Assembly (NCBI GenBank): GCA_028023455.1
Contig: JAQFVV010013333.1
Coordinates: forward strand, 90,757 to 154,756
DNA length: 64,000 bases
Direction of reading: 5' to 3'
From: Epiperipatus broadwayi
Lineage: Eukaryota; Onychophora; Udeonychophora; Euonychophora; Peripatidae
Shown: piece by piece, positions 35,063-45,412 of the stretch
Layout of the letters: each line of letters begins with the position of its first letter
Position numbering within the stretch: position 1 is the stretch's first letter
The notes under the pieces: generated by a model
Databases searched by the model: none
What the model saw: only the letters and a program-made list of their open reading frames with translations
Told to the model about the DNA's origin: nothing
Made by a program: the position numbers and the translations under genes

Positions 35063-35222
35063 TCTTTTATTATGTACAGGTCCCAAATGAACCTTATAAA
35101 CAATATTCATATATTACCCCCCCCACCACCACCATTGCAAACATGGGCAGCAGTCCAATACATAGTACCCTCTTTTATTATGTATAAGTCTCAAATGAAC
35201 CTTATAAACAATATTCATATTT
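35022..35222. repeat. 110-bp tandem duplication of the MITE right end plus flank
   Basis: CCATGGCAAACACGGGCAGC at 35022 recurs as CCATTGCAAACATGGGCAGC at 35132. Both are followed by the same flanking text (CCCTCTTTTATTATGTA, AAATGAACCTTATAAACAAT). Because genomic flank is included, the duplication post-dates insertion. Confidence 0.8.
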
Positions 35223-35921
35223 GACCCATAAGATTCGATGTTTTTTAATCATATTCTTAAGTAAAAAATAAATATTCACATTCCAAAATTAAAATTTTTT
35301 GTAAAGGGAATATGATTAGATTTAAATCATTACAACTATAGTAAACTTCTTTTCACTATCAGCTTCAATGGCAATTTTGATTATTCTCTTGGCAAACTAT
35401 GAATTTCACTCATATTTATAGATTCCAGCAAAAATCCAAACTATTAAACCTGGTTGAACAGATAGTATGAATATAATAACCTTGCAAATCAATGATTCAT
35501 ATGTAAAAGTCTTACTGATTGGTAATTATCCATTTTCTAATCATTTTCTTTATACATATGTATAATTTGAGCTTAACTATTTATTTATCATAATTTCAAC
35601 AAATACAAAAATAAAAGTATAAAAAAAATGTTTCCAATTCTTAGAAAACAATTCAACAAAATATAAAGTGTGATTAAGATATTAATTTTCATGTTAATAA
35701 GCAAAAAAAGAGAAGAGATATAGATTTTTTTTTTAACAACACACTGGAGAAAATTTTAATGTTCTCATTTTTAATAAGAAAATAGCTGCACAATCTTTAA
35801 TAATAGTTCTTTTAAGAATATAAAATAAAGAGTATTTGAAATCTGATAAAAATATTAAAATAAATAAAAAGTAATGTCATGGTAATATATTTTTGAGTAG
35901 TAATTTTATTTAATTAAAAGT
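35223..35921. other. A+T-rich stretch, nothing recognised
   Basis: No coding or RNA feature identified. Confidence 0.5.
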
Positions 35922-36156
35922 TCCAAAAACTTTTTAAAATCCACTCTTTATAACTTAAATACAATGCTTTTATATTACTTTATATTTCCCATAATTTTGA
36001 TTAATATACAATTTTCAGCAGAGCTTATTATTTAATTTGAAAATTAATCAACAGTTCTGATGAAGACTAGAGATCAGTCAAAATTGTGAGTAAAATAAAA
36101 CTATATAAAAGCATTGTATTCAAATGTATAAAAAGTGAATTTTTAGAGTTTTCAAA
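35922..36156. mobile_element. Palindromic element, about 235 bp
   Basis: The left arm contains AATACAATGCTTTTATAT and ATAATTTTGATTAAT. The reverse-complemented right arm contains AATACAATGCTTTTATAT and ACAATTTTGACTGAT in the same order. The centre is near 36040, with CTGATGAAGACTAGAGATC in the right arm. Arms of about 100 bp are moderately diverged. Non-coding. Confidence 0.65.
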
Positions 36157-36636
36157 TATTAATAAAGTGAAAAAAATGGGTTAGGTTTTAATAAATGATA
36201 TTAAAAATTATTAAAAAAAAATTGAATTGATTCATATGGAAATTAAAGAAAATAATCAGCGAATATTATAATGAAGCATGAAATATTAACATATAAATGC
36301 TTTATTTGCATAATACCAATGAATTTGGAAATAACTAATTTTATTATTTTTACTTAAAAAAATACTGAAATGATATTGCTCTTTCATTAATATTAATAGA
36401 ATATTTTTGAAATTGAATTTTGTTTTTATGTAGTATGAAGCAAGTAAGTAATATTAAAAAAAAATCTAGCATCTTGAAAGAAATGAGGAGACTGACAGTT
36501 GTTTATATCCATGCAATTAATAATAAATTAAACACATTACTATGAAAGAGATGTTATGATGCCATAATTCACAAAATGTTTGAAACAAATGCCTGTATGG
36601 TTCTGTCAAAATAAGCTATAAAAGAAGAAAAAAACT

Positions 36637-36805
36637 TTGAGAGAAGCATACAATTTAAATAAGCATGAATCAAAATGACTCTGAAATAAGCAGTGAATTA
36701 AGTGATGATTAACTACATTTTGAGAGAAGGCATACAATTTAACTCAGCATGAGTCAAAAATGATTGTTGGAATGGATAGTAGACTAAATGATAATTGTAC
36801 TAGAT
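36637..36805. repeat. Imperfect tandem duplication, about 83-bp unit
   Basis: TTTGAGAGAAGCATACAATTT then CAGCATGA-like text (AAGCATGAATCAAAATGA) at about 36637 recurs as TTTGAGAGAAGGCATACAATT and CAGCATGAGTCAAAAATGA at about 36719. Confidence 0.7.
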
Positions 36806-37951
36806 TTCTATAAAAGTGTTTCCTCAGTGATGTCATTAGAAATGACTATATTTGATTCCTCTAAGATTTTATGAGTCCATATTTAAATAAGTTGAGGAAA
36901 TAAAAAAAATTAATAGATATTAATTCTTTACTAATATTTGATTAAACAATATAATTTTGTCATGTATATAATTCTCCACTAAGATTTCTGTAATTTATAT
37001 TATCTTAACTGATAGTCATGATTGGTTCACTAAGTTTATCTCACATTGTGAAATACAAACTCTAAATTAATAGTTTTATATATACAAAAAAAGTATGAGA
37101 AAGAACTGTGCAATGATGGAATATTTTCAGTTACCATCAACAATACAACAGAGATAATATATTCATTCTCTGAAGGCCAAAGAAGGCAAGGCAGTGTGGT
37201 ACTACAACCAAGCTATAATAGTCATGATAGTTTTGCCATTGCTTGCAAACTCCTAATTCAATTTAATCTAGTTTTTCAATATATAAAAATAGTTCATAAA
37301 TCTTAATGAACCTTTTACATTATTAAGAAATTTATTTAGTATTAACTTCTACAGCAAAACAAATTATAAATCGTTTTGGTCTTACATCAACATTTGCCTT
37401 TTATAAATTAATAAACAATAAATATAATCAACATTTATTATTGCCATATTGATTTAATACTTGAAAAATGTTCATTTGTAAAGATATGGCAAAGTATTTT
37501 TATGGCTTTCTTGTAAATATTAGTAATAACAATTACAGTTATTAATTTATATATATATTTGACAATATAATGTTAATAGTTTTAAATTTTAAAATATTAA
37601 CTAAAATTGAATAGTCATTTGTTGGAAACAGATGGGAAAAGAGACTTCTGCAAATTATCTTTAATAGACATAGTTTCTCTGAATAATGGAGCAGAACATA
37701 AGAAATACTGTGAATATAAAAAAAATTCTAGACTTGGCCATAAATAATTTCATCTGACTATGGTTTCTTAAAAGTCACAATGGATTAGTGTCATTAATAT
37801 GTATTGTATATATATCAAAAGCAATAATACTTTTCAAGATAAATTAATGTTATTATATAAATACACGTATATTAATAAACAAAACAAAATATTAATTGCT
37901 TCCCCATTAATATAAAAATAAAAGATGCTGTATATATTAGTTTTCTGGATT

Positions 37952-38010
37952 TAAATCCATCTAATAATTTGGATTTGAAATCCATCTAATAATTTGGATT
38001 TGAAATAAAT
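37952..38010. repeat. Short tandem repeat, 28-bp unit
   Basis: ATCCATCTAATAATTTGGAT followed by TTGAAA is repeated twice and preceded by a partial unit. Confidence 0.75.
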
Positions 38011-38604
38011 GAGAACACTTTTTACTTCAACAAAAAAAAAAAGAGCTATTATAGATTCAAAGAAAAAACTGGTTTGATTTCATGAATTGTCAATTAATAA
38101 TTTATTGGAACATCAAAGGTCAAAAATCATTTCTATTTACATGGTTATTAATTTTCTCATTTCTATTTTTTATTATAATAATTCATGGAAATATTTAATT
38201 CAGTATATACATATGGTTCAAGAAACAAAGATCAAAATTCCTCAAGATATGTAAAACAAAAATTGATATATTATCATGTAAAATGCCATACAAAAGCTAA
38301 ATAGTAAAGATAAAATTCACTCACTGACATTAAACAAATTTACAACTAATAATATAAGATATAAAAGGAATAATGGTGTAATTTTTATATAATTTTGATT
38401 GATTTTATTAAGTTGTTTAACTTAGTTTAATCAAAAAAAATGTGTGGCTATGTTTGAAAATAATTGGTGATATTCATATCTACACTGTCTACATGATGAT
38501 ATGAAAGGAAACATTACTAGAGGTGAAAAATATCTATTACATTTGAAATGAAATCTGATGTTAAAAGAATACATACTAATACTTGCCTGAAACCTTATGG
38601 CATT

Positions 38605-38845
38605 TTATTTGCAATTATATATTGGATTATTTCCATTATTTATTTTTGCTTTAATTGTTAAATGTTTTAAGAAAAATTCAAACTTTAACTTTTCAAATAC
38701 ATTCAACTGTTATATACTAACTTGAGACATTATTAAAAATAGAATGTATTTAAAAAGTTTAAATACGGTTTAAATTTTTTTAAAAAACTATTTATCAACT
38801 AAATGGTGGAAATAGTGGAACATATAATTGTAAGAATGTACTCTA
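38605..38845. mobile_element. Palindromic retroposon, copy 4 (old, decayed)
   Basis: The left side reads ATATATTGGATTATTTCCATTATT, then ATTGTTAAATGTTTTAAGA and ACATTCAACTGTTA. The right side reads inward, as an inverted copy, TGGTGGAAATAGTGGAACATAT and AATGTATTTAAAAAGTTTAAA. This matches the ends and arm order of copies 1-3 with many substitutions. There is no tRNA core. CCTGAAACCTTATGG just left (about 38586-38600) may be the decayed tail. AAGAAT at about 38565 and 38834 may be remnants of the target duplication. Confidence 0.6.
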
Positions 38846-39828
38846 GTTCGGACTTTGTTTTCTAATCTTATAAATGATCAATAAAAGCTGGCATCATTAA
38901 TCAAGCAATAAAACACAGTACACAAAATTCATTTAATTATAAAAACCAGATATATTGTCTGATGATAATAATTAAATAATCTGCAGAAAGTTCTAAATGG
39001 TTTTAAAATAATCTATAAAAACTTTGTTTTAGCAATTAATGTTTAAAGCCTCAGCCAATGATGAAAAAAATATTCAACAAGTTTTTAATTGGATGGTTAT
39101 CAGCAGGACAAAATGGATCAGTTAAATATTTTCTCAAAAGTCAACTTCAATATAGAAGTGCAACAAGACTTCAATCATCTCTAATGGGTTGCTATTGCAT
39201 TTAACAAATTAAGAATTATTTTATCATAATCAAATAAATATCTCATCTAAATGTAAAGTATAGCATGGGTCATTATTAATATGGCATAAAAGCACTAGAA
39301 AAATTTCACTTAAGGATACTCCATAACATCTTAAAAATAAGATAGCAAGATCATAAAACTAATTAATAAATTGTTCAGTTTGCTATTTGTAATGACATTT
39401 GAATTAATTGCAAGAGCATATTTTCATTGGAATGGGTATTGTGAAGTGGTGAAGAGTAACTTGGGTATGGTTTTCATGGGACAGACAGACCCGTTTGTGT
39501 AATAATATCTCAGATTAAAAAGATAATACTTTTGCATAGAAGTATGACCAAGAATAGGTAAAATGGATTTACCAATTAGGCAAGCTGTTTAAAGTTTTTC
39601 AGATAAATTAAAAGACAACATCACTAGATGATAAAATGACTTAAAATGAGATATAATGTGGACATAATTGTGCTTCATAAATTACTTTATATAGTCATTA
39701 CAGGACTTAACTTTTTGCCTTTATAAAAATAGGAACAACTTTAATATAATTTAAATAAATTAAATTATTAACAAGATTACTGATCGCCATTCGTTATGAA
39801 TGACATTATTATGAAAACATATCTATAT
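38846..39828. other. A+T-rich stretch with a dispersed repeat near 39400
   Basis: No gene recognised. Plus-strand ELIARAYFHWNG at about 39398-39434 matches, on inspection, the same peptide-coding text inverted at 21790-21850. It loosely recalls the integrase zinc-finger region of LTR retrotransposons (LI.R.YYWPGM), but the match is too short to call. Confidence 0.4.
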
Positions 39829-40056
39829 AATAAACAAATGTTAATGAACACATATGCAGAAAAGGTAGATTTATAAAAAAAAATATTCACTTTATTATTG
39901 CCTAGCATGCTTTTGATATATCATATTCATAGGTGGTAGTTACTATAAACTACGAATATGATATACATGATTTTCCGAAAAAATGATAGGCAGTAAAAAG
40001 CTGAATATTCTTTAAAATTTTACCTTTTCTGTGTATGTGTTCATGGATAGTTTATT
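39829..40056. mobile_element. Palindromic element, about 228 bp, well preserved
   Basis: The left arm has TGAACACATATGCAGAAAAGG, AATATTCA, TTGCCTA and TATATCATATTCATAG. The reverse-complemented right arm has TGAACACATACACAGAAAAGG, AATATTCA, CTGCCTA and TATATCATATTCGTAG. The centre is a short loop near 39942. Arms of about 105 bp would form a long hairpin. No coding potential. Confidence 0.75.
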
Positions 40057-43000
40057 CTTAAAAAATGTAAACATAATCAGGATCTAGTTAATAAAAATTT
40101 CAATGCCTGAGGCAATTCTGAATAAAATTTTCATGTTTTAAAATCATTAAAGACTGTTAGTATTTATTTAGAAGAATCTTATGATGCAGATCCATGCTAA
40201 ACAAAATTATTTTCAAGAAATTTGGGATTTTTCTCTCAAATAACCAGTTCAGCTGAAAAAGGCATCTAATTATTTTAAGCTAAAATATACACAAAAATGA
40301 AAAGCAATTGAAACTCTCACTATCTGGAAATTGGCAAATTAGATGAGTAATGGCTCACCATCACTGTTCCTATAATAAAGGTTCTTGGAAAGATTTTTAT
40401 TTTGCAATGAGTTATTTTTTTAAAAAAGTTGTTTTAACTGTTTATTTAAAATAGTTTAATGAACAAAGCAATGAATATAATAAACAAGATGCAAATTAAA
40501 AATAATGAACTAAAAAAATGCAAAAAAAAAAATAAAACTAAATAATACAAAAAATAATATTTAAAAAAACTCTGAGAATAAAAAAAAACATTTTTAGTAA
40601 ATAAAAAAATAACTATGTTCATCTCCTACTATAATTGAAGGGTGTTACTAGAATTCTTTGGGTCACAACAAGTTGGAAAATAGACATTCAAAATCAATTC
40701 CATATATAATATAAACTTTTATTACAATTATCTGAATTTTCAATTATTCATTTCACATGAGATGTGTTACCTGCAGATTTTTATATTTAGTCAGACAGGG
40801 AAGAAAAAGCTTAACTCAGCTTTTTTTTTTTATCAAATTGAAAATAAATAAATAGAAAATTCTAGGAGAATCGCTAGGTATAATTTTTTTTATTATTGTA
40901 AAATGCAAAAATGATAACAGGAGGAAAAATAAATTATCCAGGGGATCCAAACTTTTCTCTCAATTTATTTGTTAATCGATTTTGTTTACAAATAATAAAT
41001 CAAAATTCTCACCGCCATCGCTTTTTTAAAACTTTATTTACATATTTTTTTAAAATATTATTTTATTTTCATCCCTATTGTAATTCAATGCTAAAGGCAG
41101 GTGTTTCTTTACCTAGGTATGAATGAGGCTAGCCCTAAACATCAGCCAACTCAGCTGTCGAAATTCAACTAATGATTTTATCTAACTTAGACTAAATATA
41201 TAAAGTATTTAAATAATTATTACTTTAAAAAGGTTTGCAGCATATTTAAACGTGACAATTGTTATATATATAAAAGTAATAATCTTTCAAATATCAAAAA
41301 GTACTAAAATCTAAAAAGTGACAAGTTTTAAATTTCACTTTGACATTTACTGAAATAAGAATAAATTATTGTTCAAATAATTAAATCTCTTAAATATTTT
41401 CCAACAGACTTTGATCAATTTAGATGATGGTTGAAGGAGAAGAAAAAATATAATCTTTATGCACAGTTGAACTTTTAATGTTTATTAGCTGAAGACAATC
41501 ACTAAAGTAAATATTTCTACTGAGATTCTGGGCATGCTCATTAATCAAAATGAGAGGATTTTATGATGATTCAACATGGTTAAATAATTCGAATATTTGA
41601 GATTAATTTTTAAGATTACAAATGAAATAATCATTATTCTTTTTGACATAGCTATATTATTTTTAATTACTTATGCATTTTGTTTGCTATGAAAAATAAT
41701 TTTAAACTAATAATGTTTGAATTAAAATAAATATACCTCTGCAAATTAATTGAATAATCATATTTATTATTATTGATAAGCAAATTTGTCTTACCATATT
41801 TATTATTCAAATAAATATTTTACTAGAATCATATATAATGCAATAATTATTCGCTATCATAATGTATTTTTTATTTGATCACAATGCTTTTTAAAATCAA
41901 TTTCTCATATTCTAAAACTATATAAGTCAGAAAGATCAAAACTAGTCCAGCAGACCACATAAAATCAAATTACTTCTTGATAACTATCAAACTATATTTA
42001 AAAATAACAATGCTAAAAGTGTATTATCTAACTTCAAATGTGAATAATCTATTTAATAAAACAATTTTATGGGAATATCAGTGATATTACACAGAATATG
42101 CATCCTATAATCTTGTTTATTACCAAATTATGTTTAAAAATTATTTAACTTCAACTGGGAATAATCTATTTAAATAAAACAATCCAATGATTTACATAAG
42201 TTATGGCAATATCACTCAGTTTACATGCAGCTGCGTCCTATAATCATTTTTTTGTAAATGTTTAATATCATTATGTATGATGTTCCATAATTCCATTATC
42301 ATAACTTTAAAACAGTAATCCACTTTATCACTCTACTTTAGAGCTATTTGCTGTAAGCATGAGTAATCAATGGATACCACAAATGTGCCAATTAAATATC
42401 CAGCCTAGTTTCTGGCAATTGATCTATACCAGTGAGATTGCATATACATATCCAGCAATCACTTTTAAATATTTTATATTATCAAATTAAATGATGTGAA
42501 AGTTTTGAAAGTTAATCTGGGGATTTGAACCAAACATTAAATATCTTTTGATCCTTCATACTTTCAAAGAGGGCTAAAAGGTAGGGCAATAGATATGGAT
42601 TACTGTTCTTAATACAACTATTCATCTGGAGAAACATGTGTTGTCTCATTTATTGCCACAAGGTTAATAAAAATTATTATATTTCACAGAACATTATTTT
42701 AGGGTAAAGAATATGACTCAAAATCATTCTCCCATTGAAAATTGATGTGTTCTGCAAAATTTAACAGATGGCTTAACACAAGATTTTTGGCACATTTGTT
42801 ACAAGGTTTAGCAACAGCATAATATATCACATAATAGACCTTCAAAAAAATCTAGTAACACTACTAATTGCCAATAAAACAGAAGTATCACAGTACTAAC
42901 TGAATACAATATTTTTTCTTCTACCATCACAAATCATATTTTTGGTGGATAAAACATCTAAATTTATACATCAAGAATCATGGTAGATATAGTGAACACG

Positions 43001-43635
43001 TTTTATCAAAGCTTATAAGAAAATCTATAGAACAGCCTGCATTTAGCACAATAACCATAGTTCTCATATCGAATGTTTTATAGTACAATGAATTGCTTTA
43101 AAGTTTTAAAAAATTACAGTGAACAAACTAAGAATTAATAACAGTGAATGAAAAGTAATCAGAGAAAAATTCTATTTCACATTAAAGTGTATAATCCTTT
43201 TGATAAATAATAATAATAATAAGTCATGCCACCTAATATATTAAGAATAAAAATGAATTACTTTAGATTCAGAACAATCATTAGTTTATTTATCAAAATG
43301 TTTCTAATAATAAAAAAATCTAAAAGATAATCATATTCACAAGTTTCAGTTCTCTCACATTACATATTTATTGAGTTTCCAGATGCAGAAAATTAATTTA
43401 CATTGATTTGACACACAAGAGATCTATGCAGAAATAAAAAAAACTCTTAATAAAGATATTAAAAACATATTAGAAATAACATTTAAAGATTGAGATCTTA
43501 TTTCTAATCCAATAAAGACAATATGCACCCAGAATACAATCTTTTACAACAATAGACTAAAACACAATGCTATTCTATGATATTTAAGTATAACTTTGGA
43601 TTATAACCTAACTTATTTTCTTAATTTTATCTAAG
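40057..43635. other. A+T-rich stretch with scattered repeats
   Basis: No exon recognised. It holds a local duplication (42030-42246), a block at 42318-42370 related to 14528-14580, and a minus-strand B-box-like GGTTCAAATCCCC at about 42520-42532 without a convincing cloverleaf. Confidence 0.45.
42030..42246. repeat. Imperfect tandem duplication, about 120-bp unit
   Basis: AACTTCAAATGTGAATAATC with CATCCTATAATC downstream recurs as AACTTCAACTGGGAATAATC with CGTCCTATAATC. Confidence 0.65.
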
Positions 43636-43639
43636 ATCA

Positions 43640-44078
43640 GACATAAAATAATTTTTAAAAAAAAACTTCATTGGAAAGCAAAGTTGGTACTACATAGAGT
43701 TGTGATGCAAGCACTTTACAGACAGCTTACTCACACTGCCATTAAAAATATTAATGGTTCACTAAAATCAACTCCTTTACAATGGTTACCTTTCTTATAT
43801 TCCTCACCAGAAAACAAAAAAGAAGTTCCTTTACAGAAAATGTATAAAAAACTGTTATGTAAATTTGATTTCTAATAATTCAAGATATAGTTTTGATCTC
43901 TCATTTCAAACCAAAATCCCCCTTTTGGAATGGACTTCTTATAAGATTCCAAATATAATTATTGTTCTAGATCCAACAGTAAAGATAATAGGATTTGATC
44001 TTCCTAGATATTATTGGAGTCTAATCAATTCATGACAACTTATGATTGTTGCACTCATCTGCTTCATAAATGATATTA
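43640..44078 (+). mobile_element. LINE ORF2 C-terminal fragment (GFDLPR..WSLLN type)
   Basis: An open stretch at 43684-43875 (MVLHRVVMQALYRQLTH...) is followed after a frameshift by LLEWTSYKIPNIIIVLDPTV, then GFDLPRYYWSLINS (about 43990-44034). The last block is the conserved GFDLPR..W.LLNR.RTG segment near the C-terminus of many invertebrate LINE ORF2 proteins, with the preceding W....N...V.DPT+..PGFDL pattern intact. The following RTG and Cys-rich knuckle are lost. The copy is dead. About 480 bp separate it from the RTE-like fragment at 44557, which is a different element. Confidence 0.65.
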
Positions 44079-44556
44079 AATAACCATTGACTTATCTAGT
44101 GTGGACAAACACAAATCATATTGCTAATGAGTGTTGAATTTATGGCAATGGTGGCAAAATATAAATCCATTATTTTGAATTAATTCACTGCTACCCAATA
44201 TTAAAAAAATTCAGTATAAGTGATATAAACAAACCAAAAGTGAATAGATTAGTGTAAAAAAACATAAAATTGTGAGATAAAAGATGATTGGGCAAAATAA
44301 GTAAATAACCAGAATTTAAAAAAAAGAGAAGATAAATAATAAAGATCTTTTGATACTTAATTTTTGCAATGCTTTATTTTATTATATAATGTCAATCTTT
44401 TGATGGCTCTACAATCTTATTCATAAAGTTAAATTAGAAATTACACATAGTTATTATATTACCTAATTATATACATTTTGTATAAATCCAATTTTTTTAT
44501 ATTGCTCACTTATTATTGTACATTTTATAATATACTCCAATATAAAACTTTTTACA

Positions 44557-45412
44557 GCAGTGCTGCAAGAAGTATTTTGTGGATTAAAATGGGAAGCTAA
44601 AGGAGTGAAAGTAAATGGAGATTATTTAAGTCATTTAAATTTTGCAGATGATGTAGTTGTTTTTGCAAATAATGCTTTAGAGCTGCAGGAAATGTTGCAG
44701 GAGTTATCAGATGAAAGTAGGAAAGTAGGACTAAAGATAAATGTTAAAAAGACTAAAGTAATGTTTAATAGATTATCTCAAAATATGAAAATAAAGATTG
44801 ATTATGATGAGTTAGAAGAAGTTAACAGTTACAAATACCTTGGTCAGATTATTAATACAGATGGAAATATAATGGATGAAATTAATCATAGAATTAAACT
44901 TGGTTGGAGTGCTTTTGGTAGAAATAACTTGATACTAAAAGAAAATATGCCTATGTGTTTGAAAAGGAAGGTTTTTAATAAATGTGTTTTGCCAGTTCTT
45001 ACTTATGGAACTGAGACTTGGACACTTAATAGAAGAGCAATACAGAGACTTCAGACCACTCAAAGAAGTATGGAGAGATGCATGTTGGGAATAACAAGAA
45101 GGGATCGAAAACGCAATGTATGGGTAAGAGAACAAACAGGTGTTACTGACCTCATTGGAAAAATTAAGACTGAAGTGGAGTTGGGCTGGACATATTGTTA
45201 GAAGAGATGATAACAGATGGACAATTGAAATTTTAAACTGAATTCTAAGAGATTGTAAAAGACCCAGAAAGAGCCACATGTTAGACGGGTAAATGAAATA
45301 AGAAAGTGTGCAGGGGTGATGTGGAAAAGAGAAGCTTAAGATAGGAAAAGATGGATTGAACTTGGAGAGACCATCCTGTAGTGGATTGATAATGGTTGAT
45401 GATGATGATGAT
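44557..45412 (+). mobile_element. RTE-like LINE, 5'-truncated copy with 3' tail
   Basis: The insertion starts inside the RT domain at about 44557 and ends in a (GATGAT)n tail at 45397-45412. The same 3' end and tail occur in the minus-strand copies at 1858, 5475 and 7390, showing a multi-copy family in this locus. After KIK (about 45160) two bases are missing relative to 5475-5877. The frame therefore shifts, and WAGHIVRRDDNRWTIEIL continues in another frame before further damage. No clear target duplication was found. Confidence 0.8.
44560..45201 (+). pseudogene. Reverse transcriptase fragment, 213 codons open (RTE-like)
   Basis: The longest open frame of the window. It contains VNGDYLSHLNFADDVVVFAN with the catalytic FADD at residues 28-31 (RT motif C). 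GLKINVKKTKVMF (residues 57-69) and YKYLGQIINTDGN (91-103) are RT thumb-side motifs, and IKLGWSAFG (112-120), LPVLTYGTETW (144-154) and CMLGITRRDRKRN (174-186) form the C-terminal block. The upstream RT motifs and the endonuclease are absent, so it cannot be autonomous. The enzyme family copies element RNA into nicked target DNA. The frame ends early through a 2-base deletion. Its preservation exceeds all other LINE pieces here, suggesting a fairly recent insertion. Confidence 0.85.

Larger units (their letters stand above)
36157..38600. other. A+T-rich stretch with short local duplications
   Basis: No gene recognised. Local duplications are annotated separately. A GC-richer patch at 37160-37230 contains TGTGGTACTACA, also echoed (inverted) in the repeat at 51700, but was too short to classify. 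Confidence 0.5.

Noticed and set aside
42516-42610. Minus-strand tRNA-like segment with B-box GGTTCAAATCCCC
   Set aside because: The B-box is good, but D, anticodon and acceptor arms do not pair convincingly. At most it is a SINE relic.
44935-45279. 114-codon minus-strand open frame
   Set aside because: It is antisense to the RTE-like reverse transcriptase, which explains the sequence better.
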